61,441 nt of DNA from an uncultured Lachnospiraceae bacterium (GCA_947576945.1 CANPTH010000018.1:1-61441), one strand, 5' to 3'; numbered from the stretch's first letter, positions 43,944 to 52,736 are shown. Numbers and translations: made by a program. The notes: a model not told the origin generated them from the sequence alone.

Positions 43944-44333
43944 CCGTTTCTTTAACTATATTACTCGATATCAGAGCAATTCTCACACAGCTTCGAGCAT
44001 CTGCGGCGCAGGCCAAGGCAGCGTGATGCATTGCCTTTTAGCACTGTTTTGGCCATATGTAACAGGTTCATGACAATTGACATATGATAGCCGGAGACTA
44101 AGATTATTAAAATAAGTAATGTACATGATACTGCTGTTTGTGTTATTATGTTGCAGTATTATATAGTCAGGATTTTATGTTAACATCAACTTTCACCAGT
44201 TATTTTACTGTTTATTCATCTACATATTGTATATTGATTTTTAATAGCATACGATATTTTATTTATGCAGGTTATCCTTCATTTTTTTGACAGAAAATTG
44301 CATGTTTTGACAATTATCCACCTTTATTTTATG
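43944..44333. other. AT-rich intergenic region upstream of aroC
   Basis: No convincing gene. A 43-codon plus-strand frame (ATG 43895 to TGA 44026) runs out of the right end of the repeat element and ends in an Ala/Gln-rich stretch; it lacks a proper SD. A GGCCAA/TTGGCC hairpin lies near 44012-44056. TTGACA at 44307 with a TATGAA 17 bases later is a possible aroC promoter. Confidence 0.4.
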
Positions 44334-44369
44334 AAATTAAATATATTTTTCAAAAAATATATTTAATTT
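44334..44369. other. Perfect AT-only palindrome upstream of aroC
   Basis: A 17-base arm (44334-44350) is repeated exactly in reverse complement at 44353-44369 with a two-base loop, all A/T. It overlaps the region just after the candidate aroC promoter and is followed by a T-rich stretch, so it may be a regulator site or a weak attenuator. Confidence 0.6.
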
Positions 44370-44471
44370 GTTTTTCAGCTCAATGTTACACTTTTTTACT
44401 ATCATAAACAGACTTTGTGTTGTATATTCCCTGGTCAATCAAATACAGCTCTAAAAGAAAGGATGATAACT

Positions 44472-45572
44472 ATGGCAGGTTCAACGTACGGAAAAATTTT
44501 TCAAATCTCAACCTGGGGGGAATCTCACGGGCCCGCGCTCGGCGTCGTGGTAGACGGATGCCCCGCAGGGCTTCCTCTGAGTGCAGATGATATTCAGACT
44601 TATCTGAACAGGCGCAGACCCGGGCAGTCCAAACTCACTACGAAACGTCAGGAGGCGGATGAAGTAGAACTTCTCTCCGGTCTATTCGAGGACCGAACCA
44701 CCGGCGCCCCCATCTCCATGATGATTCGCAACACCTCTCAACGCTCTTCAGATTACGGTGAAATTGCAAACTGCTATCGTCCCGGACATGCCGATTATAC
44801 CTTCGACGCCAAGTATGGTTTCAGAGACTACCGAGGCGGCGGCCGTTCTTCCGGGCGGGAAACCGTCGGCCGTGTGGCAGGCGGCGCCATTGCTGCAAAA
44901 CTGCTGCAGGAGTTCGGCATCCATATGACCACCTACACACTGTCCATCGGACCGATTAAAATTGACCGCAGCAAATTCAATCCGGATGCTATCCTGACCA
45001 CGCCCACCGGCATGCCCGATACTGAAGCCTCTGCTATGGCGGAAGCCTGGCTGGCTGACTGTATGAAAAACTATGACTCTGCCGGCGGCGTCATCGAGTG
45101 TGTCATCGATGGTGTTCCCGCCGGACTGGGCGATCCGGTATTCGAGAAGCTGGACGCTAACCTGAGTAAGGCTGTGATGTCTATCGGGGCGGTCAAAGCC
45201 GTGGAGATTGGAGACGGCACAGAAGTCACTGTCCGTCAGGGATCACGGAATAATGATCCTTTCCGCATGAAAGACGGGCAAGTGATCAAAACCAGCAATC
45301 ATGCAGGCGGCATTCTGGGCGGCATCAGTGATGGTTCTCCAATCATCCTGCGCGCCCATATAAAACCCACCCCCTCCATTTTCTCCCCTCAGCAGACCGT
45401 CAACAGGCAGGGAGAAGATATTGATCTTTCCATTAAAGGGCGCCATGATCCCGTGATCGTTCCCCGTGCTGTAGTCGTTGTGGAAACCATGGCGGCCCTC
45501 ACAATCGCCGATGCATTGCTTCTCAATGCTGCCGCCAGACTTGATCATCTCAAAAAAATATATGGCAGATGA
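44472..45572 (+). CDS. aroC: Chorismate synthase
   Basis: AroC makes chorismate from EPSP, using reduced FMN. The 366-residue protein starts MAGSTYGKIFQISTWGESHG and carries the family signatures: GESHG, the RPGHADYTFDAKYG and RDYRGGGRSSGRET stretches, and RHDPVIVPRA near the end. ATG 44472 with AAAGG about ten bases upstream is preferred; the frame is open to 44415. One of few plus-strand genes, apparently monocistronic, with its terminator overlapping the stop codon. Other shikimate genes are absent. Confidence 0.96.
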   Translation: MAGSTYGKIFQISTWGESHGPALGVVVDGCPAGLPLSADDIQTYLNRRRPGQSKLTTKRQEADEVELLSGLFEDRTTGAPISMMIRNTSQRSSDYGEIANCYRPGHADYTFDAKYGFRDYRGGGRSSGRETVGRVAGGAIAAKLLQEFGIHMTTYTLSIGPIKIDRSKFNPDAILTTPTGMPDTEASAMAEAWLADCMKNYDSAGGVIECVIDGVPAGLGDPVFEKLDANLSKAVMSIGAVKAVEIGDGTEVTVRQGSRNNDPFRMKDGQVIKTSNHAGGILGGISDGSPIILRAHIKPTPSIFSPQQTVNRQGEDIDLSIKGRHDPVIVPRAVVVVETMAALTIADALLLNAAARLDHLKKIYGR

Positions 45573-45590
45573 TATCCTGCCATATATTTT
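45556..45590 (+). terminator. aroC terminator overlapping the stop codon
   Basis: AAATATATGGCAG (45556-45568) pairs with CTGCCATATATTT (45577-45589) and runs into T; the aroC TGA (45570-45572) sits in the loop. Confidence 0.85.
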
Positions 45591-45650
45591 AACATGCTTT
45601 ATAATCAATGTATCAATCACCAGACGGCGCCTGTTATCTGTCCGTTTATC

Positions 45651-45695
45651 AGGAGCAGCCAGTGTCAGATAATTCATGACATCCGGCTGCTCTTT
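45651..45695. terminator. Second hairpin between aroC and the GH25 gene
   Basis: AGGAGCAGCC (45651-45660) pairs with GGCTGCTCTT (45684-45693), followed on the plus strand by TTTAATTT. It backs up aroC termination and reaches the GH25 stop codon. Confidence 0.65.
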
Positions 45696-47410
45696 TAATT
45701 TGTCAGATAGCTGCTGATACAGTACAGTGTCTGTCCGTTGTACTCTACCCGTGACCAGCCGTATTCTTCATTGATCCCCGTCCTTGTCACATATTCCCCA
45801 TTGCGCAGCACTGCGGCCACCGTGGCATCCGGGTTTGTCACACTGGGCAGAACCCGCAGATTCACCTCGATCTTAGCCGTCACCTGGTCATTTCTCTCTG
45901 AAAATTTCGTCTTAAGCCCGTCTCCACTGCCTGCTCCCTCCTGAGAAGAAGCCACAGGAGCTTGATAGTCTAAATCAGTTGTCAGATAACTGGACACCGC
46001 ATAGACTGTCTGTCCATTCAATTCCAGTCTGGACCAGCCGCTGTCACTGATGCCGGTTCTGGCAATCGTTTCTCCGTTTTTCAACGTATAAACGACCGTA
46101 CTGTCCCCGCCCTGACTGGGAATATCCCGCAGATTGGTTGACTCCTTGGCTGTCACGCTCTCACTGACCTGCGTAAAATTCATCAGAGCTTCCGCATCAG
46201 CCGTAACCTCTTCCGGCGCTTCTGTGTTTTGAGCCTGTGCAGAGCCTTCATATCCGAAATATGCCACATTCACGTCCACCGGCCTGCTGATTCCATCCAC
46301 CGTACCACGATTCGTATACTGCCACATGGCATGTGTTCCCGCATAGGAAGATTTCTCAGTCTGCGGATAAGGCGCCGCCGGATATTGCGATACCCAGATA
46401 CGATAGGTTCCCTCCAACCGATCCGTATCCCATTTCGCATTTCCCGTCAACTCGCCCATGGATGAGTAAAACATCGGCGTATAACCCCTGTTATAAATTT
46501 CCTGCATAAAAGCAATGGCGATATCTGTGCGCTGCGCATTGGTCAGATTATACTGCGCACTGTCCGGCTGATCAAACCCCTCACAGTCATAGGCCACCGG
46601 ATAAGTGATTTGATACTTCGCAATATAATCCGCTGCCCAGTTGGCCTCTTCCTTAGCCTCTTCCGTCGTCGTCGCTGTAGAAAAGAAATATGCGCCTACC
46701 TTAATACCGTTCTTCTGGGCTTCCTGCATGTTGTATTTCGCGTTGGAATCCGCACAGATCTCCCGTGATTTATCCGCCCGGTAACCTACCCGAACCATAG
46801 CGAAGTCAATCCCGGAGGCCGCAACCCGTGCCCAGTCGATAGTGCCCTGATAACGTGCCACATCAATGCCGATCGTCACCTGATCGGTCTGTGTCACGCT
46901 GTCCGAAGATAAAAGCTCCGCAACATTAACCTCTGTCCCTTGTGCGGTACTCATATTGGCTGTCTGTGGATCCTGCGCATCAGCACTTTCTACTTCTGTT
47001 TCATCCGCCGATGTACCAGTTTCTTCGGGCGACTCATCCACATCTGATGCCATCTCTGCCTGTTGTTCCTTCCTGTCAGGCAGCATTTCTCCTGCCACTC
47101 CCCGGCCGTCCTTATCTCCTGCAGGTTCCGTCTCCTGTTCCGACTCTGTTTCCTCCACGGACTGCATGGTTGCCAGCCCTGCTTCCTTTTTCCGGTTTTC
47201 GCCTGTTATCAGAACAGCCGCCACAATGACGATCAAACCAATAACCGCCGCCACTGTTATGAGGATCAAAAGCTTTTTTCTATCCAAAAAACTTCTTTCA
47301 TAATAAAACGCTTCTTCCTCATAGTCATCCTCATCGTCAAAGACATCTTCATAATCCTCTTCCGCATCCAGATCAAGGAAATCCTCATCCAAATCACTCA
47401 GTTTTCTCAT
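45695..47410 (-). CDS. Membrane-anchored GH25 muramidase with two SH3 domains
   Basis: A 571-residue lysozyme-like enzyme. Residues 1-40 are a very acidic cytoplasmic tail (DEDFLDLDAEEDYEDVFDDED type), 47-69 a membrane segment, about 70-175 a disordered acidic linker, about 178-385 the GH25 domain with D183 (GIDVARYQG), D275 and E277 (AYDCEG), then two SH3 repeats (about 415-480 and 505-571) that bind wall. GGAGG precedes the ATG. It hydrolyses the MurNAc-GlcNAc bond of peptidoglycan. The type II anchoring, rather than secretion, suggests action near the membrane. Confidence 0.92.
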   Translation of the reverse strand: MRKLSDLDEDFLDLDAEEDYEDVFDDEDDYEEEAFYYERSFLDRKKLLILITVAAVIGLIVIVAAVLITGENRKKEAGLATMQSVEETESEQETEPAGDKDGRGVAGEMLPDRKEQQAEMASDVDESPEETGTSADETEVESADAQDPQTANMSTAQGTEVNVAELLSSDSVTQTDQVTIGIDVARYQGTIDWARVAASGIDFAMVRVGYRADKSREICADSNAKYNMQEAQKNGIKVGAYFFSTATTTEEAKEEANWAADYIAKYQITYPVAYDCEGFDQPDSAQYNLTNAQRTDIAIAFMQEIYNRGYTPMFYSSMGELTGNAKWDTDRLEGTYRIWVSQYPAAPYPQTEKSSYAGTHAMWQYTNRGTVDGISRPVDVNVAYFGYEGSAQAQNTEAPEEVTADAEALMNFTQVSESVTAKESTNLRDIPSQGGDSTVVYTLKNGETIARTGISDSGWSRLELNGQTVYAVSSYLTTDLDYQAPVASSQEGAGSGDGLKTKFSERNDQVTAKIEVNLRVLPSVTNPDATVAAVLRNGEYVTRTGINEEYGWSRVEYNGQTLYCISSYLTN

Positions 47411-47516
47411 TTGCGGCCTCCGTTCCGAGCCTGTTCCTGTAAATGCCCTTTTCCATCATGTAATGCCCGACTAATGTCAGACACATTCGGCTTATCAAAT
47501 GCATCCTTACTACTAT

Positions 47517-48509
47517 CTATCCGATATCCAGCAGATCCAGATATAAGCTGTTGTAATCTGTCCGCTCCTCCTTCATAAACTGGATTGCTGTCTTCGGATG
47601 CTGATTCAGAATACCTGTCAAAAGATATGGCACATCATACCCCCACCTCACGCCGGATTCCCGCAACGGTACAATGTGATTCTCCACAAATCTGAGAAGC
47701 GGATTGATCCTGTACTTCGGATTCTTTAAGAAACCAAGCAGCAATTCAATGGGACAATTACCACAGCCCCGTCCGAGACCGCTCACCGTGGCATCCAGGT
47801 AACTTACGCCCTTGATGATCGCCTCTGTGGTGTTGGCAAAAGCAAGCTGCTGGTTATTGTGAGCATGAATCCCAACTTTCTTACCGTATTTTTCTGCCAC
47901 TTCCAGATATTTGTCACAAAGCCTTCTGATCTGTTCCGGATAAAGGGAGCCATAGCTGTCCACCAGATAAACCGTGCTCACACTGCTTTTGCAAAGAAGC
48001 TCCAGCGCCGCATCAATATCCAAATCATTGGATTTGGATATTGCCATAATGTTAACCGTGGTCTCATAGCCCTTCTTCGTACATTCTTCTATCATCTCCA
48101 CCGCCGCCGGAATTGTATTAATATAGGTAGCAACCCGCACCAGATCAATAGGGCTGTCCTTCTTATTTAAAATATCCTTTCGAAAATCACAACGTCCCAC
48201 ATCCGCCATCACGGCAATCTTCAGATCTGTCTTATTGTCTCCTACCACCGCACGGATATCCTTGTCATCACTGAACTTCCACTTGCCAAATTTCTTTACG
48301 TCAAACAATTCCTTAGACGCTTTATATCCAAACTCCATATAATCCACACCGGCTTTGATGTTAGCCTGGTACAGTTCCTTTACAAACTCGTCGGTAAAGA
48401 AAAAATCATTCACCAATCCCCCGTCCCGCAGTGTACAGTCCATCACTTTAATATCCGGCGAATAGGACATAAGGGTTCTTTCTTTTGCGATTCTTTCTAT
48501 TTTCTCCAT
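47517..48509 (-). CDS. HMGL-like aldolase family protein
   Basis: A TIM-barrel enzyme of the DRE-TIM metallolyase family, about 330 residues. The first strand reads KVMDCTLRDGGLVND (metal-binding D and the R-D pair), and the second metal site is GIHAHNNQQLAFANT; SGLGRGCGNCPIELLL completes the pattern seen in HMG-CoA lyase and 4-hydroxy-2-oxovalerate aldolase relatives. The C-terminal 90 residues are a helical extension. Substrate unknown; no degradation genes are nearby. The start is ATG 48509 behind GGAGG that is part of a dispersed repeat. Confidence 0.85.
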   Translation of the reverse strand: MEKIERIAKERTLMSYSPDIKVMDCTLRDGGLVNDFFFTDEFVKELYQANIKAGVDYMEFGYKASKELFDVKKFGKWKFSDDKDIRAVVGDNKTDLKIAVMADVGRCDFRKDILNKKDSPIDLVRVATYINTIPAAVEMIEECTKKGYETTVNIMAISKSNDLDIDAALELLCKSSVSTVYLVDSYGSLYPEQIRRLCDKYLEVAEKYGKKVGIHAHNNQQLAFANTTEAIIKGVSYLDATVSGLGRGCGNCPIELLLGFLKNPKYRINPLLRFVENHIVPLRESGVRWGYDVPYLLTGILNQHPKTAIQFMKEERTDYNSLYLDLLDIG

Positions 48510-48514
48510 TTTTA

Positions 48515-48655
48515 CCTCCATTCCGAAGCGTTTTACGCTGAGGACGCGAGCAGAATTTCAAATTCTGCTCTGCGATCAATAGAATTTGTGACGCTTCTGC
48601 ACAAATTCCTGGTTGAATAAATTGCTCATCAGAGAATTTATTCAACCTTTCCTCC
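48515..48655 (-). repeat. Dispersed hairpin repeat, copy A, carrying the SD of the aldolase gene
   Basis: About 140 bases bounded by CCTCC (GGAGG on the minus strand) at 48515-48519 and 48651-48655. The first 65 bases match copy B (58717-58855) with one mismatch. Hairpins: AGCGT/ACGCT, AGCAGAAT/ATTCTGCT, and GGTTGAATAAAT/ATTTATTCAACC (48611-48647). The minus-strand ORF through it is not a gene. Confidence 0.88.
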
Positions 48656-48679
48656 ATTCCGAAGCGTTTTACGCTGAGG
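48651..48679 (-). repeat. Partial tandem copy of the dispersed repeat
   Basis: The first 29 bases of the repeat unit (CCTCCATTCCGAAGCG and onward) recur exactly, directly after copy A and sharing its CCTCC, then diverge. This lies in the tyrS-aldolase spacer. Confidence 0.85.
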
Positions 48680-48728
48680 CTGTAAGCCAAATTTCAAAGC
48701 TGCCCCGGCGCTGTATCATGTTTTTACG

Positions 48729-49955
48729 CTATTTTACCATAATCTTCTTGAAGCTTTTCTTTCCTTTTTTTACAATGAATTCCTCCATACCAATCATGTC
48801 CTTCGTATAGGAAGTCTTGATATCCGTCACTTTCTCACCCTTCACGGATACGCCTCCCTGTTCCACGGCACGTCTTGCCTCGGAACGGGACGAAGCCATG
48901 CCTGCCGCTACCAGCACACCCAGAATATCAATAGCCCCATCCACAAATTTATCGTCTGTCAGCACCGCCATGGGCATATTATCCAGACTGCCGCCGCCTG
49001 CAAAAAGCGCCTTCGCCGCTTCTTCTGCTTTTTTTGCTTCCTCTTCACCATGTACCAGATTGGTCAGTTCATAAGCCAGAATCTCCTTAGCGCTGTTTAA
49101 CTGGCTGCCCTCCCACTGATCCATCTCATCGATCTGTTCAATTGGCAGGAAGGTCAGCATCCGCAGACACTTAAGTACATCGGCATCAGCTACGTTTCTC
49201 CAGTACTGGTAGAATTCGAAAGGCGTGGTTTTGTTCGGATCAAGCCAAACCGCACCCTTCTGAGTCTTGCCCATCTTCTTGCCCTCCGAATTCATCAACA
49301 GCGTGATCGTCATGGCATAGGCATCTTTACCAAGCTTACGACGGATCAGATTCGTACCGCCCAGCATATTACTCCACTGGTCATCGCCGCCGAACTGCAT
49401 GTTGCAGCCGTATCTCTCGTATAATGCCATAAAGTCATAGCTCTGCATGATCATATAATTGAATTCCAGGAAGCTCAGGCCCTTCTCCATTCTCTGCTTG
49501 TAGCATTCCGCACGGAGCATGTTATTGACGCTGAAACACGCACCGACATCGCGGATAAATTCCACGTAATTTAAGTTGAGCAGCCAATCCGCATTGTTGA
49601 CCATCAGCGCCTTGCCCTCGGAGAAATCAATAAATCTGCTCATCTGCTTCCTGAAACATTCGCAGTTATGCTCGATTGTCTCTTTCGTCATCATGCTGCG
49701 CATATCGGTTCTGCCGGAAGGATCCCCGATCATAGCCGTACCGCCGCCGATCAGCGCGATGGGCCGGTTGCCTGCCTCCTGCAGCCGCTTCATCAGACAC
49801 AGCGCCATAAAGTGTCCTACATGCAGGCTGTCCGCTGTGGGATCGAAACCGATATAGAAAGTCGCCTTTCCGTTATTGATCAAATCGCGGATTTCCTCAG
49901 CATCCGTCAGCTGTGCAAGAAGTCCTCTTGCCTGAAGTTCCTCATAAATTTTCAT
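48729..49955 (-). CDS. tyrS: Tyrosyl-tRNA synthetase
   Basis: Charges tRNA-Tyr. The 408-residue protein has the HIGH-type motif HVGH at 45-48 (FDPTADSLHVGH), the tyrosine pocket (YMIMQSYDF, GGDDQW), KMSKS-type KMGKT at 227-231 and a C-terminal S4 domain (SRSEARRAVEQGGVSV). It is preceded by a complete T-box leader with a TAC specifier, so expression should rise when uncharged tRNA-Tyr accumulates. Confidence 0.97.
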   Translation of the reverse strand: MKIYEELQARGLLAQLTDAEEIRDLINNGKATFYIGFDPTADSLHVGHFMALCLMKRLQEAGNRPIALIGGGTAMIGDPSGRTDMRSMMTKETIEHNCECFRKQMSRFIDFSEGKALMVNNADWLLNLNYVEFIRDVGACFSVNNMLRAECYKQRMEKGLSFLEFNYMIMQSYDFMALYERYGCNMQFGGDDQWSNMLGGTNLIRRKLGKDAYAMTITLLMNSEGKKMGKTQKGAVWLDPNKTTPFEFYQYWRNVADADVLKCLRMLTFLPIEQIDEMDQWEGSQLNSAKEILAYELTNLVHGEEEAKKAEEAAKALFAGGGSLDNMPMAVLTDDKFVDGAIDILGVLVAAGMASSRSEARRAVEQGGVSVKGEKVTDIKTSYTKDMIGMEEFIVKKGKKSFKKIMVK

Positions 49956-50040
49956 TGTTTTCTCTTCCTCCGTTTCTGAATTATCACAGTCATTTTCATT
50001 TCTATAGGAATCCGCTATTGTTCCGCACTTTTCTGTGACA

Positions 50041-50353
50041 CAAAAAACCTCATCCTATATATGCCATAGGACGAGGTTACACTCGTGGTACCACCTATTT
50101 TCACAGACAATTCACACTGCCTGCCTCATCAAGTACAGCTGCAGTCCACAAATGTCCTGCATCTATCATACTGCTGCAATACTCTCCTGCTGTAACGGGC
50201 ATTTCCCGACACGGCCTACTAAGATATCCATTCTGCCATGCAGCTCCAAGATGTATTCATGATAAACCTCCCGTGCGCCTCTCATCGACCGGCTGCTTTC
50301 TGTTCGTTTGGCAGATCACTACTTGTTCTCTTCAACGCCTTTATTTCTTTGCT
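50041..50353 (-). promoter_or_regulatory. T-box leader (tyrosine) of tyrS
   Basis: The T-box sequence AGGTGGTACCACGAG is on the minus strand at about 50082-50096, followed by the terminator stem AACCTCGTCCTAT/ATAGGATGAGGTT (50046-50058 with 50066-50078) and a T6 run. The T-box pairs alternatively to form the antiterminator. Upstream, Stem I contains AGAGAACAAGTAG-like sequence, and TAC at complement 50253-50255, in GAATACATC, is the likely tyrosine specifier. Uncharged tRNA-Tyr should permit read-through into tyrS. This explains most of the 507-base gap; 49956-50040 shows nothing else. Confidence 0.93.
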
Positions 50354-50359
50354 GACTCT

Positions 50360-50388
50360 AATGTAAATGAAAAAATAACATTTGTCAA
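50360..50388 (-). promoter_or_regulatory. Predicted sigma-A promoter of the tyrS T-box leader
   Basis: On the minus strand TTGACA (50383-50388), a 17-base spacer and TACATT (50360-50365), placed just ahead of Stem I. Confidence 0.85.
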
Positions 50389-50407
50389 CAGTAAAATTTT
50401 TGCACAG

Positions 50408-50448
50408 GAAAAATATTCCCGGGAAATATATGCTCCTGCACCGGGAAT
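50408..50448 (-). terminator. Rho-independent terminator of the VWA gene
   Basis: On the minus strand ATTCCCGG pairs with CCGGGAAT (50441-50448 with 50415-50422), followed by ATTTTTCC. It is about 15 bases after the VWA stop and upstream of the tyrS promoter. Confidence 0.85.
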
Positions 50449-50462
50449 GCTGATCCGCTGCC

Positions 50463-51659
50463 TTACCGATTCACCATCAGCTTAATCATCGCCTGATTCA
50501 GTCCGTCCACCGTCAGCTTAAACATAGGGAACATTCCTTTGATTGCCGTTTCCGCCTCCCGCCAGGGCGCATGGCCCGGCGCCATCTTCGGATTCAGCCA
50601 GACGATTCTTTTATAATGCCGCTTCATAAGCTGCAGCCACTCCATACCGGACAGACCGCCGTTGGGTCCCCTGTAATTGCCGGAAGCAGAATACAATTCT
50701 TCCGGCGCCATGGCCGCATCCCCCACAATAATCACCTTGTAATCACTGTCCAGATTGCGGAACATCCATTCCGTCTCGATCCAGTCACCGTTCTCACACT
50801 CCGGCGTCTTATAGAGATTGGAGTAAATACAGTTATGGAAAAAGTAAGTCTTCACATCCTTATAATGATTGGATTTATATACGGAATGAAACAACTCATT
50901 TAAGAGCGTCGTATAGGGGATCATCGTTCCGCCCGAATCCATAAGCAGCAGAAGCTTCACCGCATTCTTGCGCGGCTTCTCCATCACGATCTGCAGACAG
51001 CCGCCATTGCTGCAGGTAGCGTCCACCGTGCCGTTAATATCCAGCTCCGTCTCCGGGATGTCGAGCTTCGATGAAAACTGCCGCAGCTTCCGCAGCGCCA
51101 TCTGGAACTGCCTGTTGTCCAGCACCTTGTCATTACGAAAATCACGGTATTTCCTGGCGCCTACAACCTGAAAAGCAGACTGGTAGCCGGTGGTACCGCC
51201 TACCCGGATACCGCCCATGTTGCCGCCCAGATTACCGAAAGACGTCTTACCCATAGTACCGATCCAGTGGCTGCCGCCGTTGTGCTCCTCGTTCTGATCC
51301 CGCAGCCGCTCCTTAAAAGTGTTTTCCACATCTTCTTTGTCCACCTGAATCACTTCCTGATTCATCTCATGGCGGATCTCCTCGAAGACTTCCTGCATAT
51401 CCGGCTTATCCAGCCAGCGCATCATATTCTTGCTGACCTCATTCTCCGATTGGATCCCCTTAAACACCTCATCAAAAGCCATATCGAACTTGTCGAATTC
51501 CGTCTCTGACTTCACCAGAATCATCCGCGCCACATAATAGAATTCCGTCAGACTACTGTTGCACAGTCCCTGATCCAGCGCATCCTGCAGAGTCAGCCAT
51601 TCACTCAGGGATACATCCAGCCCCTTATCTTTTAATGTATAGAAAAATTTACTGAACAT
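50463..51659 (-). CDS. CoxE-like VWA domain protein
   Basis: A 398-residue soluble protein. The N-terminal 130 residues are helical, a glycine-rich segment follows (about 140-158), and the C-terminal von Willebrand A domain starts with a degenerate MIDAS, D241-S-G-G-T245, in LLLLMDSGGTM. This D-x-G-G-S/T form occurs in the CoxE-like family. Such proteins act with a MoxR-type AAA ATPase, encoded 43 bases upstream, as a chaperone pair for metal-cofactor or complex assembly. The target here is unknown. Confidence 0.88.
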   Translation of the reverse strand: MFSKFFYTLKDKGLDVSLSEWLTLQDALDQGLCNSSLTEFYYVARMILVKSETEFDKFDMAFDEVFKGIQSENEVSKNMMRWLDKPDMQEVFEEIRHEMNQEVIQVDKEDVENTFKERLRDQNEEHNGGSHWIGTMGKTSFGNLGGNMGGIRVGGTTGYQSAFQVVGARKYRDFRNDKVLDNRQFQMALRKLRQFSSKLDIPETELDINGTVDATCSNGGCLQIVMEKPRKNAVKLLLLMDSGGTMIPYTTLLNELFHSVYKSNHYKDVKTYFFHNCIYSNLYKTPECENGDWIETEWMFRNLDSDYKVIIVGDAAMAPEELYSASGNYRGPNGGLSGMEWLQLMKRHYKRIVWLNPKMAPGHAPWREAETAIKGMFPMFKLTVDGLNQAMIKLMVNR

Positions 51660-51702
51660 AAATATTTCCTTTTCCTGTATAAATTCCTGTATCGGTTCCC
51701 GT

Positions 51703-52527
51703 TTAGAATTCCCGCCTGTTCTTCACCGTCTCAAGATCCTCATCCTTCTTCACCACTACCCCGATAAACGGAAGCTCTGAGCGCAGCTTATCTGTCGGAA
51801 TCCCGCCAATCTGCAGGGCATTGATCCAATCAATCAGCTCTGAAGTGCTGGGCTTCTTACGGATATCCTTCATGGAGCGGATCCAGTAAAAGGCCTCCAT
51901 GGCATCCTTCAACAATTTATCTTCCACATCCGGATAATGAGTGCGTACGATTTCCTCCATCAACGTCTGATCCGGAAAATCAATATAATGAAAGATACAT
52001 CTGCGCAGGAAGGCATCCGGCAGTTCCTTCTCCGCATTGGAAGTGATGATTACGATAGGCCTTTGCTTCGCCTTCACTGTTCTCTTCGTCTCATGGATAT
52101 AGAATTCCATCTGGTCAAGCTCCCAGAGAAGATCGTTGGGAAACTCCAGATCCGCCTTATCAATCTCATCAATCAGCAGAATTACCTGTTCCTCCGAATC
52201 AAAAGCTTCTCCCAGCTTGCCCAGCTTGATATACCGGGCGATATCGTTGACGCCCTCCTCACCGAACTGGCCGTCGTACAGTCTCTGGATCGTATCGTAC
52301 ATATACAGACCATCCTGTGCTTTGGTAGTAGATTTTATATTCCAGATGATCAGTTTCTTCCCCAGAGAATTGGCCACTGCCTGCGCCAGCATTGTCTTGC
52401 CTGTGCCTGGCTCACCCTTTACGAGAAGCGGCTTCTGCAGGGCAATAGCCACATTGACGCTTGCCAGAAGCTGCTCAGATGCAACATAGTCGGAAGTACT
52501 GCTGAAATTGTTGTTCTGTCCACTCAT
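51703..52527 (-). CDS. MoxR family AAA+ ATPase
   Basis: A 274-residue AAA+ ATPase. Walker A is GEPGTGKT at 38-45, Walker B LLIDEIDKAD with D120-E121, sensor 1 IITSN, and arginine finger region FLRRCIFHY. MoxR proteins with a VWA partner remodel or insert cofactors into target enzymes; the partner is the next gene. The pair is its own unit between a terminator and the divergent metF. The SD is AAGGGA. Confidence 0.92.
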   Translation of the reverse strand: MSGQNNNFSSTSDYVASEQLLASVNVAIALQKPLLVKGEPGTGKTMLAQAVANSLGKKLIIWNIKSTTKAQDGLYMYDTIQRLYDGQFGEEGVNDIARYIKLGKLGEAFDSEEQVILLIDEIDKADLEFPNDLLWELDQMEFYIHETKRTVKAKQRPIVIITSNAEKELPDAFLRRCIFHYIDFPDQTLMEEIVRTHYPDVEDKLLKDAMEAFYWIRSMKDIRKKPSTSELIDWINALQIGGIPTDKLRSELPFIGVVVKKDEDLETVKNRREF

Positions 52528-52736
52528 CTTAATTCCCTTACGTAACAGTTCATCCTTGTCTTCACTGTTACCCTTTCCAATACATTAAAATTTCGTTTCT
52601 TGCCTGTCTCATAAATTTATGTTACGATATTTTGAGTACAAAAGCAAGAAATATTATCTCCGTCTTTCAGTAACGGACAATGCAGCGAAACGACCAGTAC
52701 GGAGGTACACAGTACTTATAAATCACAGAAAGGAAA

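Noticed and set aside
48448..48690. 80-codon minus-strand frame across the dispersed repeat and the start of the aldolase gene
   Set aside because: It is made from repeat sequence and overlaps a confident gene; the matching stretch near the DUF512 gene is in repeat DNA as well.
52620..52736. Possible SAM or THF riboswitch upstream of metF
   Set aside because: I could not find the conserved cores of either class; short GTAC-type pairings are present but not enough to call.
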